Shown here: one piece after another, positions 1 through 6,246 of the stretch | Position numbering within the stretch: position 1 is the first letter of the stretch | How the letters are laid out: each line of letters begins with the position of its first letter | NCBI GenBank assembly: GCA_026987255.1 | Contig: JALSNA010000508.1 | Coordinates: forward strand, 1-6,300 | Direction of reading: 5' to 3' | DNA: 6,300 nucleotides | Origin: Hyphomicrobiales bacterium | GTDB taxonomy: Bacteria > Pseudomonadota > Alphaproteobacteria > Rhizobiales > Aestuariivirgaceae | Translations under genes and position numbers: made by a program | The notes under the pieces: generated by a model | Seen by the model: the letters and a program-made list of their open reading frames with translations, nothing else | What the model was told of the DNA's origin: nothing | Database searches by the model: none

Positions 1-165
1 ATCGGCGCGCGGCGCTTGCAGACGGTCATGGAGCGGGTGCTGGAGGAGGTCAGCTTCACCGCCCCGGAATGCCATGATGTCACCATCCAGATCACTGCCG
101 CCTATGTCGAGGAGCGCATCGGCGATCTGGCCCGCGACCAGGACCTGTCGCGCTACATCCTGTGA
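1..165 (+). CDS. hslU: HslU, ATPase subunit of the HslUV protease (3' end only)
   Basis: The window opens inside this gene; only the last 54 codons and the TGA stop are present. The reading frame begins [17 protein letters not shown] and ends DLSRYIL. This matches the C-terminal domain of HslU, an AAA+ unfoldase that feeds proteins into the HslV peptidase in the cytoplasm. In the family the last residues (E. coli ends DLSRFIL) insert into pockets on HslV and switch the peptidase on, so this tail looks intact and functional. The Walker motifs lie upstream of the window and cannot be checked. hslV would be expected just upstream of hslU. The gene is separated from chvI by 131 bp, so chvI probably has its own promoter, though readthrough is possible. 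Identification rests on the conserved tail and is strong. Confidence 0.93.
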   Translation: MGARRLQTVMERVLEEVSFTAPECHDVTIQITAAYVEERIGDLARDQDLSRYIL

Positions 166-186
166 TGCCACGCGGGATTTGCAGAT

Positions 187-216
187 TTGCAATTGAGCGT
201 GGTTTTCCCATATGTC
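187..216 (+). promoter_or_regulatory. Candidate sigma-70-like promoter for the chvI operon
   Basis: TTGCAA at 187-192 resembles a -35 box. TATGTC at 211-216 lies 18 bp downstream and is a weak -10 (ATATGT at 210-215 would give 17 bp). The segment is AT-richer than the flanking genes. It is the only reasonable promoter-like pair I see in the hslU-chvI gap, and it would leave a leader of roughly 75 nt before the chvI ATG. The -35 overlaps the second copy of an ATTTGCA repeat, a position where a regulator could act. This is inference from sequence resemblance only. Confidence 0.33.
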
Positions 217-219
217 ACT

Positions 220-244
220 TGGCAAGGGCTTTGCGGCCTTGCCA
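220..244 (+). other. Hairpin in the hslU-chvI gap
   Basis: TGGCAAGG (220-227) and CCTTGCCA (237-244) form a perfect 8-bp inverted repeat with a 9-nt loop. No T-run follows, so it is not a typical intrinsic terminator for hslU. It could be a structure in the chvI leader RNA or an operator. A second small GC hairpin, CCCCG (252-256) with CGGGG (260-264), lies just downstream before the ribosome binding site. Confidence 0.4.
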
Positions 245-275
245 CAATTTGCCCCGGTTCGGGGGCTAGATCACC

Positions 276-281
276 AGGAGG
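276..281 (+). promoter_or_regulatory. Shine-Dalgarno of chvI, unusually far from the start
   Basis: AGGAGG at 276-281 is a perfect ribosome binding core but leaves 15 nt before ATG 297. No ATG, GTG or TTG lies in frame between it and 297. A shorter AGGA at 292-295 is too close. Either the long spacing is tolerated or it tunes expression. Confidence 0.55.
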
Positions 282-296
282 ATCAGCAAACAGGAC

Positions 297-1007
297 ATGA
301 GCAAGAAGATGCCGACAATCGCCCTGGTGGATGATGACCGCAACATTCTGACCTCCGTCTCCATGGCCCTGGAGGCGGAAGGCTACCGCACCAACACCTA
401 TACCGATGGCGTGGCCGCCCTGGAGGGGTTGCAGAACAATCCGCCGGACATAGCCATTTTCGATATCAAGATGCCGCGCATGGACGGCATGGAGCTGTTG
501 CGCCGCCTGCGCCAGAAGTCCTCCCTGCCGGTGATTTTCCTCACCTCCAAGGACGATGAAATCGACGAGCTGTTCGGCCTCAAGATGGGCGCCGACGACT
601 ATATCCGCAAGCCCTTCTCGCAGCGGCTGCTGGTGGAGCGCGTCAAGGCCATCTTGCGCCGCGCCCAGCCACGCGATGCCGAATCGGCCGATACCGGATC
701 GTCACGCGTCATCGAGCGCGGCAAGCTGGTCATGGACGCCGACCGCCACGCCTGCACCTGGGATGGCAAGCCGGTCACCCTGACGGTGACGGAGTTTCTC
801 ATCCTGCAGGCCCTGGCGCAACGTCCCGGCATCGTGAAATCGCGCGATGCGCTGATGGACGCCGCCTATGACGACCAGGTCTATGTGGACGACCGCACCA
901 TCGATTCCCACATCAAGCGCCTGCGCAAGAAATTCAAGGCCGTCGATGCCGATTTCAATGCCATCGAAACCCTTTATGGCATAGGATACCGGTTCCGGGA
1001 GGAATGA
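297..1007 (+). CDS. chvI: ChvI-family response regulator (OmpR/PhoB type)
   Basis: This 236-residue cytoplasmic DNA-binding response regulator is the partner of the ChvG sensor encoded next. The receiver domain spans about residues 5-122. It has the acidic pair D12/D13, the phospho-acceptor D56 in [12 protein letters not shown]83, and K105 in RKPF. A linker of about 20 residues ([13 protein letters not shown]) leads to an OmpR-type winged helix, about 141-236, containing [16 protein letters not shown] and [17 protein letters not shown]. These segments match, as I recall them, Sinorhizobium ChvI and Agrobacterium ChvI, and the length is the family norm. In those bacteria ChvI controls exopolysaccharide, motility, acid response and envelope genes. 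ATG 297 is the only good start, because an in-frame stop lies at 267-269. The clearest Shine-Dalgarno, AGGAGG at 276-281, is 15 nt away, longer than usual. Identification is very strong; the regulon here is unknown. Confidence 0.95.
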   Translation: MSKKMPTIALVDDDRNILTSVSMALEAEGYRTNTYTDGVAALEGLQNNPPDIAIFDIKMPRMDGMELLRRLRQKSSLPVIFLTSKDDEIDELFGLKMGADDYIRKPFSQRLLVERVKAILRRAQPRDAESADTGSSRVIERGKLVMDADRHACTWDGKPVTLTVTEFLILQALAQRPGIVKSRDALMDAAYDDQVYVDDRTIDSHIKRLRKKFKAVDADFNAIETLYGIGYRFREE

Positions 1008-1037
1008 CCCCTCCGCGGGCCGAAGCGGACTTGCTGC

Positions 1038-2918
1038 ATGGACATGGGAGCCAAAATCACCCCGCCTGACGAGACTTCCGCGCCCCGGCATGCGGCGCAG
1101 GAGCGCTCCGGCGCGTCCGCGTCCCGCCCCCAGCCTCCCGGCGGCGGCAACGAGGCGGAGGAGAACACGCGCACCCCCCTGGGCTGGCTGGCGCGGCTGC
1201 GTCCCACCTCGCTGGTGGCGCGCATCATCCTCATCAATCTGGCCGGTCTGATCATTCTCGTCGGCGGCATTCTCTATTTCAACAAGTCGCGCGAAAGCCT
1301 CATCGATGCGCGCGTGCAGTCGCTCATGACCCAGGCCCACATCATGGCCGCCGCCGTGGCCTCCTCGGCGAGCATCGACACCGGCGAGATCACCATCGAC
1401 CCGGACAAGCTCATGGATGCGGCCAATGACGATGCCAATCCCTTGGAAAACTTCTCGCAGCTGGACTTTCTGATCCGCCCCGAGCAGGCCGGCCCCATCC
1501 TGCGCCGCCTGGTGAAATCCACCAGCACCATCGCCCGCATCTATGACCGCGAAGGGCTGCTCACCGTCGATTCGCGCCACCTTTATGGCTATGGCGGCAT
1601 CCTCAGGCTCGATCTGCCACCGCTGGACAAGCCGGAAGACAACATCCTCAAGCGCTGGTGGCACAGGTTCTACAAGTGGCTCTTTTCCAACAAATACCCG
1701 GTGCAGAAGCCCTACGGGCTGGAGAACGGGCGCGAGTTTCCGGAGGTCACTGCGGCCCTCAATGGCGCCTCGGTCTCCGTGGTGCGGGTCAACAAGAAAG
1801 GCAAGATCATCGTCACCGTGGCGGTGCCCATCCAGCGTTACAAGGCGGTGCTGGGGGCCCTGGTGCTCTCCACCAGGGGCGGCGAGATCGACAAGGTCCT
1901 GCAATCGGAGCGCCGCATCGTCTTTTTCACCTTCCTGTTTGCCGGGCTGGTGGCGGTGCTGCTTTCGGTCTCCCTGGCCAGCCAGATCGCCGAGCCCATC
2001 CGCCGCCTGGCGGGCGCGGCCGAGAAGGTGCGCCGCGGCGTCGACAACCGGGTCGAGATTCCCGACTTTACCCACCGCGAGGACGAGATCGGCCATCTCT
2101 CCGGGGCGCTGCGCGACATGACGCGGACTCTCTACAACAGGATAGACGCCATCGAGGCCTTTGCCGCCGATGTCGCCCATGAGCTGAAAAATCCGCTGAC
2201 CTCCCTGCGCTCGGCGGTGGAGACCCTGCGCGTGGCGCGCACCGAAGAGCAACGCGAGCGGCTGGTGCATATCGTCACCGAGGACGTGCGCCGCCTGGAC
2301 CGGCTGATTTCGGACATTTCCGATGCCTCGCGCCTGGATGCCGAGCTGGCGCGCTCGCAGGCAAAACCGGTGGACATGGCCAGGCTGCTGGAGACCCTGG
2401 TGTCGCTGGCCAACGAGACGGCGCGCGAAACGGATGCCCGCGTCGAGCTGCATATCGAGCCGCCCGCCAATGGCGGCTTGCGCAAACAGGCCTGGAAGGT
2501 CATGGGCCATGACAACCGGCTGGCCCAGGTTGTGCAGAACCTGCTGGCCAATGCGCGCTCCTTCTCGCCGCCCGATGGCGTGGTGCGCGTCACCTTGCGC
2601 CGCAAGGGGCAGTTCGTGGAGTTCATGGTGGAGGATGAAGGCCCCGGAATCAGCGGCGGGGATTTCGAGCGCATCTTCAAGCGCTTCTATACCGACCGGC
2701 CGCCGGAGCACTTTGGCGAGAACTCCGGTCTTGGGCTGTCCATATCGCGCCAGATCGTCGAGGCCCACGGCGGGCGCATCCGGGCGGAAAACCGCCTGGG
2801 CGAGCCCGGCCCGGACGGCCGCCGCGAGACGCTTGGCGCGCGCTTCATCGTGCGCATTCCCGCCCTGGGGCGCAACCTGCGCCAGCCCCGCCAGGCGCGC
2901 GAGGACAAGGGGGCATGA
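1038..2918 (+). CDS. chvG: ChvG-family sensor histidine kinase
   Basis: This 626-residue inner-membrane histidine kinase pairs with ChvI. Residues 1-55 are a Pro/Ala/Glu-rich cytoplasmic tail. TM1 is about 62-80 (ARIILINLAGLIILVGGILY). A periplasmic sensor region of about 210 residues runs from 81 to 293 and includes DSRHLYGYGGILRLDLPP and an aromatic-rich stretch (KRWWHRFYKWLF). TM2 is about 294-314, followed by a HAMP domain (315-366) with REDEIGHLSGALRDMT. The phospho-acceptor is H381 in AADVAHELKNPLTSLRSAVETL. The ATPase domain shows the N box (NLLANA, 501-506), the G1 box (DEGPGI, 533-538), an F box near 543-550 and the G2 box (SGLGL, 563-567), so the kinase looks intact. In rhizobia the periplasmic protein ExoR holds ChvG off, but no exoR is in this window. 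The start at 1038 has no clear ribosome binding site. It lies 30 bp after the chvI stop, in the same frame, so the downstream ATG at 1044 is equally possible. The gene ends in an ATGA overlap with hprK. Confidence 0.95.
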   Translation: MDMGAKITPPDETSAPRHAAQERSGASASRPQPPGGGNEAEENTRTPLGWLARLRPTSLVARIILINLAGLIILVGGILYFNKSRESLIDARVQSLMTQAHIMAAAVASSASIDTGEITIDPDKLMDAANDDANPLENFSQLDFLIRPEQAGPILRRLVKSTSTIARIYDREGLLTVDSRHLYGYGGILRLDLPPLDKPEDNILKRWWHRFYKWLFSNKYPVQKPYGLENGREFPEVTAALNGASVSVVRVNKKGKIIVTVAVPIQRYKAVLGALVLSTRGGEIDKVLQSERRIVFFTFLFAGLVAVLLSVSLASQIAEPIRRLAGAAEKVRRGVDNRVEIPDFTHREDEIGHLSGALRDMTRTLYNRIDAIEAFAADVAHELKNPLTSLRSAVETLRVARTEEQRERLVHIVTEDVRRLDRLISDISDASRLDAELARSQAKPVDMARLLETLVSLANETARETDARVELHIEPPANGGLRKQAWKVMGHDNRLAQVVQNLLANARSFSPPDGVVRVTLRRKGQFVEFMVEDEGPGISGGDFERIFKRFYTDRPPEHFGENSGLGLSISRQIVEAHGGRIRAENRLGEPGPDGRRETLGARFIVRIPALGRNLRQPRQAREDKGA

Positions 2919-3379
2919 GCCGCACAAGCCTGCATGCCACCTGCATCGCCACCAATGGAGCCGGCATTCTGCTCATGGGCGCGCCCGGCAGCGGCAAATC
3001 ATCGCTGGCCCTGGCGATGATGGACACCGCCGGTTCGGGATGCGCGCAAGAGCCCATGCACACCTCCCTGGTGGCCGATGACCGGGTGATCGTGGAATGG
3101 CGCGATGGCCGGCTTGTGGCGCGCCCGCCGCTGGCCCTGGCCGGATTGCTGGAGATCCGCGGCCTTGGCCCGGTCAGGGTGCGGCATGCGCAATCGGCCG
3201 TCCTGCATCTGGCGGTGCGGCTGGTTCCATCGCCGGAAATCGAACGGCTGCCCGATGAGGAAATCTTCACCATTGCCGGGCATGATCTGCCCATGATCCG
3301 GCTCGATCCCTTCACCCCCTTTGCCTGTGCGCGGCTGCGTGCCGCCGTGATCACGCTTTGCCGGGGGAGCTGCGCATGA
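2915..3379 (+). CDS. hprK: HPr kinase/phosphorylase, short alphaproteobacterial form
   Basis: This 154-residue protein corresponds to the catalytic C-terminal domain of HprK. The N-terminal domain of the roughly 310-residue Firmicutes enzyme is absent, as is normal for alphaproteobacteria. The P-loop is GAPGSGKS (22-29). The acidic motif LVADDR (52-57) would hold the catalytic aspartates D55/D56. The HprK signature LLEIRGLG is at 78-85, followed by IERLP and PMIRLDPF, also typical. The enzyme phosphorylates a serine of the phosphocarrier HPr in the cytoplasm and links metabolism to PTS signalling. Between the P-loop helix and LVADD there is a longer loop than I would expect (DTAGSGCAQEPMHTS). 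The ATG overlaps the chvG stop (ATGA), with GAGGA at 2901-2905 as a likely ribosome binding site. No HPr or EIIA gene follows, unlike in rhizobia; the next gene overlaps by 4 bp and makes a cell-wall protein. HPr must be encoded elsewhere. Confidence 0.92.
   Translation: MSRTSLHATCIATNGAGILLMGAPGSGKSSLALAMMDTAGSGCAQEPMHTSLVADDRVIVEWRDGRLVARPPLALAGLLEIRGLGPVRVRHAQSAVLHLAVRLVPSPEIERLPDEEIFTIAGHDLPMIRLDPFTPFACARLRAAVITLCRGSCA
3363..3369 (+). promoter_or_regulatory. Ribosome binding site deciding the envC start
   Basis: GGGGGAG lies inside the 3' end of hprK, 6 nt before ATG 3376. It supports the ATG over the upstream TTG at 3358 and fits translational coupling with hprK. Confidence 0.6.
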
Positions 3380-4740
3380 TTGGCTTCCTTTTCCGCAACC
3401 TGCCCATGCCGCCCATCCCCCGGCCGAAGGCCCATGCCCTGATGGCCTGGCTGCTGGCCATGGCGGTGTTTGCGGCAGCGCCGGAGCGCGCCCGGAGCGC
3501 GCCCGATCTGCAAGGGGCCAAGCAGAAAGAGCTGGAGGATGTGCGCCAGAGCATGACGCAGGCGCAAAGACGCAAGAAGGCCCTGGAAAGCGAAAGGGCC
3601 GCCCTGGCGAAGGAGGCCGAAGGCATCACCACCCGCCTGGTGGAGATGGCGGCGCGCATCCAGTCCCTGGAGACCTTGCTGGATGAAAACGAAAGGCGCA
3701 TTGGTGAGCTGAAGAGCCGCAAGGCGGCCCTGCAGGCCTTGTTGCGCATGAACCGCACGGCCATTGCCGAATTGCTGGCGGGACTGCAGAAGCTGCGCCG
3801 CGATCCGCCGCCGCCCTTCGTCACCGCGCCCGATGATGTGCTCCTTGCGGTGCGTGGCTCTATGCTGCTGTCGGCCGCGGTGCCGGTGGTGGATGCGCGC
3901 GCCGCAAGGCTGCTGAGCAGCTTGCGCCGCCTGGAGCTGGTGCGCGGCAAGTTGCAGGCCGAGCAGAAGGAAAAGCGCCGCCTGATTGCCCATCTGGAGC
4001 AATCGCGCGCCGGCATGAAGGAGCTTCTGGCCCGCAAGCGCCGCCTGCTGGAGGCCGCCGATGTCCGCCTGCGGGCAGAAGCGCGCCGTCTGGAAGCCCT
4101 GGCCGACAAGGCGCGCACCCTGGGCGAGCTGATCGCGGCATTGCGCAAGGAGGAAAAGCGCCGCAAGGAGGCCGAACGCATGCGCGCGGAAGAAGAGCGA
4201 AAACGCCTCGAAGCGCAGAAAAAGGCAGCCGAAAAGGCCGGCAAGCCCGCACCGGAAAAGCCGCCCCGTCCCGCCATGCAAAAACCGCGCGTGGCCTTCA
4301 CCAGCCTCAAGGGCCGCCTGCCGTGGCCCGCCCAGGGGCGCAAGCTGCTGGGCTTTGGCGAGAAAATGGGCCTCGATTCGCGCTCCCAGGGGATTTATGT
4401 CTCCACCCGCCCGGCCGCATCGGTCATCGCTCCGGCCGATGCCCGCGTGGAGGTGGCGCGGCCTTTCCGCTCCTATGGAGAACTTTTAATATTGGATGCC
4501 GGCCAGGGCTATCGTATATTGCTGGCAGGATTGCATGAAACATCGGTGCGCGCCGGAGATTTCGTGCGCGCCGGCGAGCCGGTCGGCGAGATGGGATCAA
4601 GCCCTGCTCCGGCAACCGTGACAAGCAGCCGTATGGATAAGACACGCCCCATCCTTTATATGGAACTGAGAAAAAACGGACGGCCCGTGGACGCCACCTC
4701 CTGGTGGCTTGGCGCCCGTCAGGAGGCAAACCGCAAATGA
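3376..4740 (+). CDS. envC: EnvC-like murein hydrolase activator (degenerate LytM/M23 domain)
   Basis: I place the start at ATG 3376, giving 454 residues: it forms an ATGA overlap with the hprK stop and has GGGGGAG at 3363-3369, 6 nt upstream. A TTG at 3358 would add six residues but is less convincing. Residues 1-41 look like a long signal peptide (hydrophobic core LMAWLLAMAVFAAA, cleavage probably after ARS at 39-41). Two long charged coiled-coil segments follow, about 45-139 and 172-286. A Lys/Pro linker leads to a C-terminal LytM fold, about 313-450 (GRLPWPAQG, APADARVEVARPF, YGELLILDAGQGY, VRAGEPVGEMG, ILYMELRKNGRPV). The zinc-binding HxxxD and HxH residues of active M23 peptidases are missing: GIYVST, LAGLHETS and ILYME stand in their places. 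The protein is therefore probably an activator of an N-acetylmuramoyl-L-alanine amidase in daughter-cell separation, like EnvC, rather than an endopeptidase. It overlaps ctpA by 4 bp. Confidence 0.88.
   Translation: MIGFLFRNLPMPPIPRPKAHALMAWLLAMAVFAAAPERARSAPDLQGAKQKELEDVRQSMTQAQRRKKALESERAALAKEAEGITTRLVEMAARIQSLETLLDENERRIGELKSRKAALQALLRMNRTAIAELLAGLQKLRRDPPPPFVTAPDDVLLAVRGSMLLSAAVPVVDARAARLLSSLRRLELVRGKLQAEQKEKRRLIAHLEQSRAGMKELLARKRRLLEAADVRLRAEARRLEALADKARTLGELIAALRKEEKRRKEAERMRAEEERKRLEAQKKAAEKAGKPAPEKPPRPAMQKPRVAFTSLKGRLPWPAQGRKLLGFGEKMGLDSRSQGIYVSTRPAASVIAPADARVEVARPFRSYGELLILDAGQGYRILLAGLHETSVRAGDFVRAGEPVGEMGSSPAPATVTSSRMDKTRPILYMELRKNGRPVDATSWWLGARQEANRK
4492..4520 (+). promoter_or_regulatory. 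Possible internal promoter for ctpA within envC
   Basis: TTGGAT (4492-4497) and TATATT (4515-4520) are separated by exactly 17 bp, inside an AT-rich patch of an otherwise GC-rich gene. The codons here (CTT TTA ATA TTG, CGT ATA TTG) differ from the CTG/ATC/CGC preference around them. Transcription from here would begin about 210 bp upstream of the ctpA ATG and allow ctpA expression apart from the operon. The -10 is good and the -35 is weak. Inference only. Confidence 0.3.
4721..4726 (+). promoter_or_regulatory. Ribosome binding site deciding the ctpA start
   Basis: AGGAGG lies 10 nt before ATG 4737, within the 3' end of envC. It favours ATG 4737 over the in-frame GTG at 4704, which would put eleven extra residues ahead of the signal sequence. 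Confidence 0.7.
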
Positions 4741-6146
4741 AGCTGAACAAATTCGCCCGCTCCCTTTCCCTCATCGCCCTTGGCGCCATCATGAGCGCCG
4801 GGCTGTGGCATGCGCTCAACGCCGCATCGGCGGGCAATGACAACGTCAAGGTCTACAAGCAGCTGGATCTGTTCGGCGATGTCTTCGACCGGGTGCGCAG
4901 CGATTATGTGGAAAAGCCCGATGAGGAAAAGCTGGTGGAGGCGGCCATCAACGGCATGCTGACCTCGCTCGATCCGCATTCGAGCTACCTCAACCCCAAG
5001 AACTTCAAGAACATGCAGGTGCAGACGCGCGGCGAGTTCGGCGGGCTGGGCATCGAGGTGACGATGGAAAAGGGCGTCGTCAAGGTGGTCTCGCCCATCG
5101 ACGACACCCCCGCCGCCAAGGCCGGCGTGCAGGCGGGCGATCTGATCATCAAGCTGGATGGCAAACCGGTGCGCGGCCTGACCCTCAACCAGGCGGTGGA
5201 CAAGATGCGCGGCAAGGTGGGCGAGCCCATCGTCATCACGGTGCTGCGCAAGGGCGTCAAGGAGCCCTTCGACATCAAGATCATCCGCGACATCATCCGC
5301 ATCCGCTCGGTCAAGCACTCCATCGAGGGCGGCGACATCGGCTATATCCGCATCACATCCTTCAACGAGCAGACCCAGCCGGGGCTGGAGAAGGCGATCA
5401 AGGACATCCAGAAAAAGCTCGGCGGCAAGGTCAAGGGCTATATCATCGATCTGCGCAACAATCCCGGCGGCCTGCTGGATCAGGCCATCTCCGTCTCCGA
5501 TACCTTCCTGGAGCATGGCGAGGTGGTCTCCACCCGCGGGCGCATCGAATCCGACCGCTGGAACGCCACGCCGGGCGATCTGACCGGTGGCAAGCCGGTG
5601 GTGGTGCTGGTCAATGGCGGCTCGGCCTCGGCTTCCGAGATCGTCTCCGGCGCCTTGCAGGATCACAAGCGCGCCACCATCATAGGCACCCGCACCTTCG
5701 GCAAGGGCTCGGTGCAGACCATCATTCCGCTGGGCGCGCATGGCGGCGCCATCCGCCTGACCACGGCGCGCTACTACACGCCCAAGGGCCGCTCCATCCA
5801 GGCCAAGGGCATCACCCCGGATTATGTCATCGAGGAAGAGCTGCCAGAAGAGCTCAAGGCCAAGGCCGAGCAGCTCAAGACCCGTGGCGAGGCCTCCCTG
5901 CGCGGCCATCTGAAGAACGACAAGCTGAAGGGCAAGGAAGGCTCCGGCTCGTCGGCCTACGTGGCCAAGGACAAGGCCAAGGACACGCAATTGCAGGCCG
6001 CCATCAAGTTCCTGCATGGCCAGAACATCGCCATGATGGTCAAGAAACCGGCCAAGCCAGCCGCCGAGGCGAAGCAGAAAAGGGCTGAAAAACCGGCCGG
6101 CGCGCCCGCCGCAAAGGACAACAAGGCGCAAAAGGCTCCCAACTGA
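4737..6146 (+). CDS. ctpA: CtpA, S41-family C-terminal processing peptidase
   Basis: Read from ATG 4737 the protein has 469 residues. ATG 4737 overlaps the envC stop as ATGA and has AGGAGG at 4721-4726. An N-terminal signal peptide or anchor (about 1-30, core LSLIALGAIMSAGL) sends it to the periplasm. An N-terminal helical segment with LVEAAINGMLTSLDPHSSYL (66-85) leads to a PDZ domain, about 100-175 (FGGLGIEV, PAAKAGVQAGDLIIKLDG), which binds substrate C-termini and gates the active site. The S41 core contains GYIIDLRNNPGGLL (234-247) and the Ser-Lys dyad: S298 in GGSASASEI and K323 in TFGKGSVQ. These are 25 residues apart, with Q327 four residues after the lysine, as in characterised CtpB. 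All catalytic residues are present. The last ~37 residues are a Lys/Ala/Pro-rich, probably disordered tail. In other bacteria CtpA proteases degrade peptidoglycan hydrolases, which fits the EnvC neighbour. It is the last gene before two strong hairpins. Confidence 0.94.
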   Translation: MKLNKFARSLSLIALGAIMSAGLWHALNAASAGNDNVKVYKQLDLFGDVFDRVRSDYVEKPDEEKLVEAAINGMLTSLDPHSSYLNPKNFKNMQVQTRGEFGGLGIEVTMEKGVVKVVSPIDDTPAAKAGVQAGDLIIKLDGKPVRGLTLNQAVDKMRGKVGEPIVITVLRKGVKEPFDIKIIRDIIRIRSVKHSIEGGDIGYIRITSFNEQTQPGLEKAIKDIQKKLGGKVKGYIIDLRNNPGGLLDQAISVSDTFLEHGEVVSTRGRIESDRWNATPGDLTGGKPVVVLVNGGSASASEIVSGALQDHKRATIIGTRTFGKGSVQTIIPLGAHGGAIRLTTARYYTPKGRSIQAKGITPDYVIEEELPEELKAKAEQLKTRGEASLRGHLKNDKLKGKEGSGSSAYVAKDKAKDTQLQAAIKFLHGQNIAMMVKKPAKPAAEAKQKRAEKPAGAPAAKDNKAQKAPN

Positions 6147-6183
6147 ACAGGGATTTTCACGGGGAAGACTTCACAGTCGGACG

Positions 6184-6233
6184 TGAAGAAAAGTTTTCCA
6201 GCCTGCCTGGCAGGCTGGAAATACTTTTCTTCA
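6184..6233 (+). terminator. Long inverted repeat behind ctpA, possible bidirectional terminator
   Basis: Bases 6184-6207 pair with 6209-6233 in a nearly perfect 24-bp stem with a single bulged T at 6222 and a tiny loop centred on 6208. The core is CCAGCCTGCC / GGCAGGCTGG. The outer part is A-rich on the left (GAAGAAAAG) and T-rich on the right (CTTTTCTTC), so each strand would end in a U-rich stretch, as in bidirectional terminators. The U-rich part is itself paired and interrupted by C, so it may instead act as an mRNA 3'-end stabiliser. Confidence 0.65.
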
Positions 6234-6246
6234 GGAAAAACAAGGC

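Larger units (their letters stand above)
177..252 (+). repeat. Three copies of ATTTGC in the chvI upstream region
   Basis: ATTTGCA occurs at 177-183 and again at 185-191, start points 8 bp apart. A third ATTTGC is at 247-252. The first two copies overlap or flank the candidate -35 box. They could be half-sites for a DNA-binding regulator, possibly ChvI itself since response regulators of this class bind direct repeats and often autoregulate. The 8-bp spacing is shorter than the usual 10-11 bp for OmpR-type half-sites, which weakens that idea. Confidence 0.35.

Noticed and set aside
220..244. Hairpin after hslU as an intrinsic terminator
   Set aside because: No T-run follows the stem, so I annotate it only as a hairpin.
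1005..1040. Possible chvI-chvG fusion by TGA readthrough
   Set aside because: The two genes share a frame with no other stop between them, but 30 bases without a stop are easily due to chance, and ChvI and ChvG are separate proteins in all relatives I know.
1543..2182. Alternative + frame open frames inside chvG
   Set aside because: Their translations are Arg/Ser/Trp/Pro-rich frame-shift products of the ChvG coding sequence, without motifs or ribosome sites.
702..2927. A 741-codon open frame on the minus strand opposite chvI and chvG
   Set aside because: It lies wholly antisense to two clearly identified genes. Its His/Gln/Gly-rich composition is typical of the reverse of GC-rich codons and it shows no recognisable domain.
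3358..3375. TTG start for envC six codons upstream
   Set aside because: ATG 3376 has a well-spaced GGGGGAG and matches the ATGA overlap pattern of the neighbouring junctions.
2845..4343. Long minus-strand open frames opposite hprK and envC
   Set aside because: They are compositional shadows of GC-rich coding sequence. They contain no conserved motif, and the + strand frames carry intact family signatures.
4719..6131. A 470-codon minus-strand open frame opposite ctpA
   Set aside because: It mirrors ctpA almost end to end, is rich in His, Asp and Leu from reversed GC-rich codons, and has no domain I recognise.
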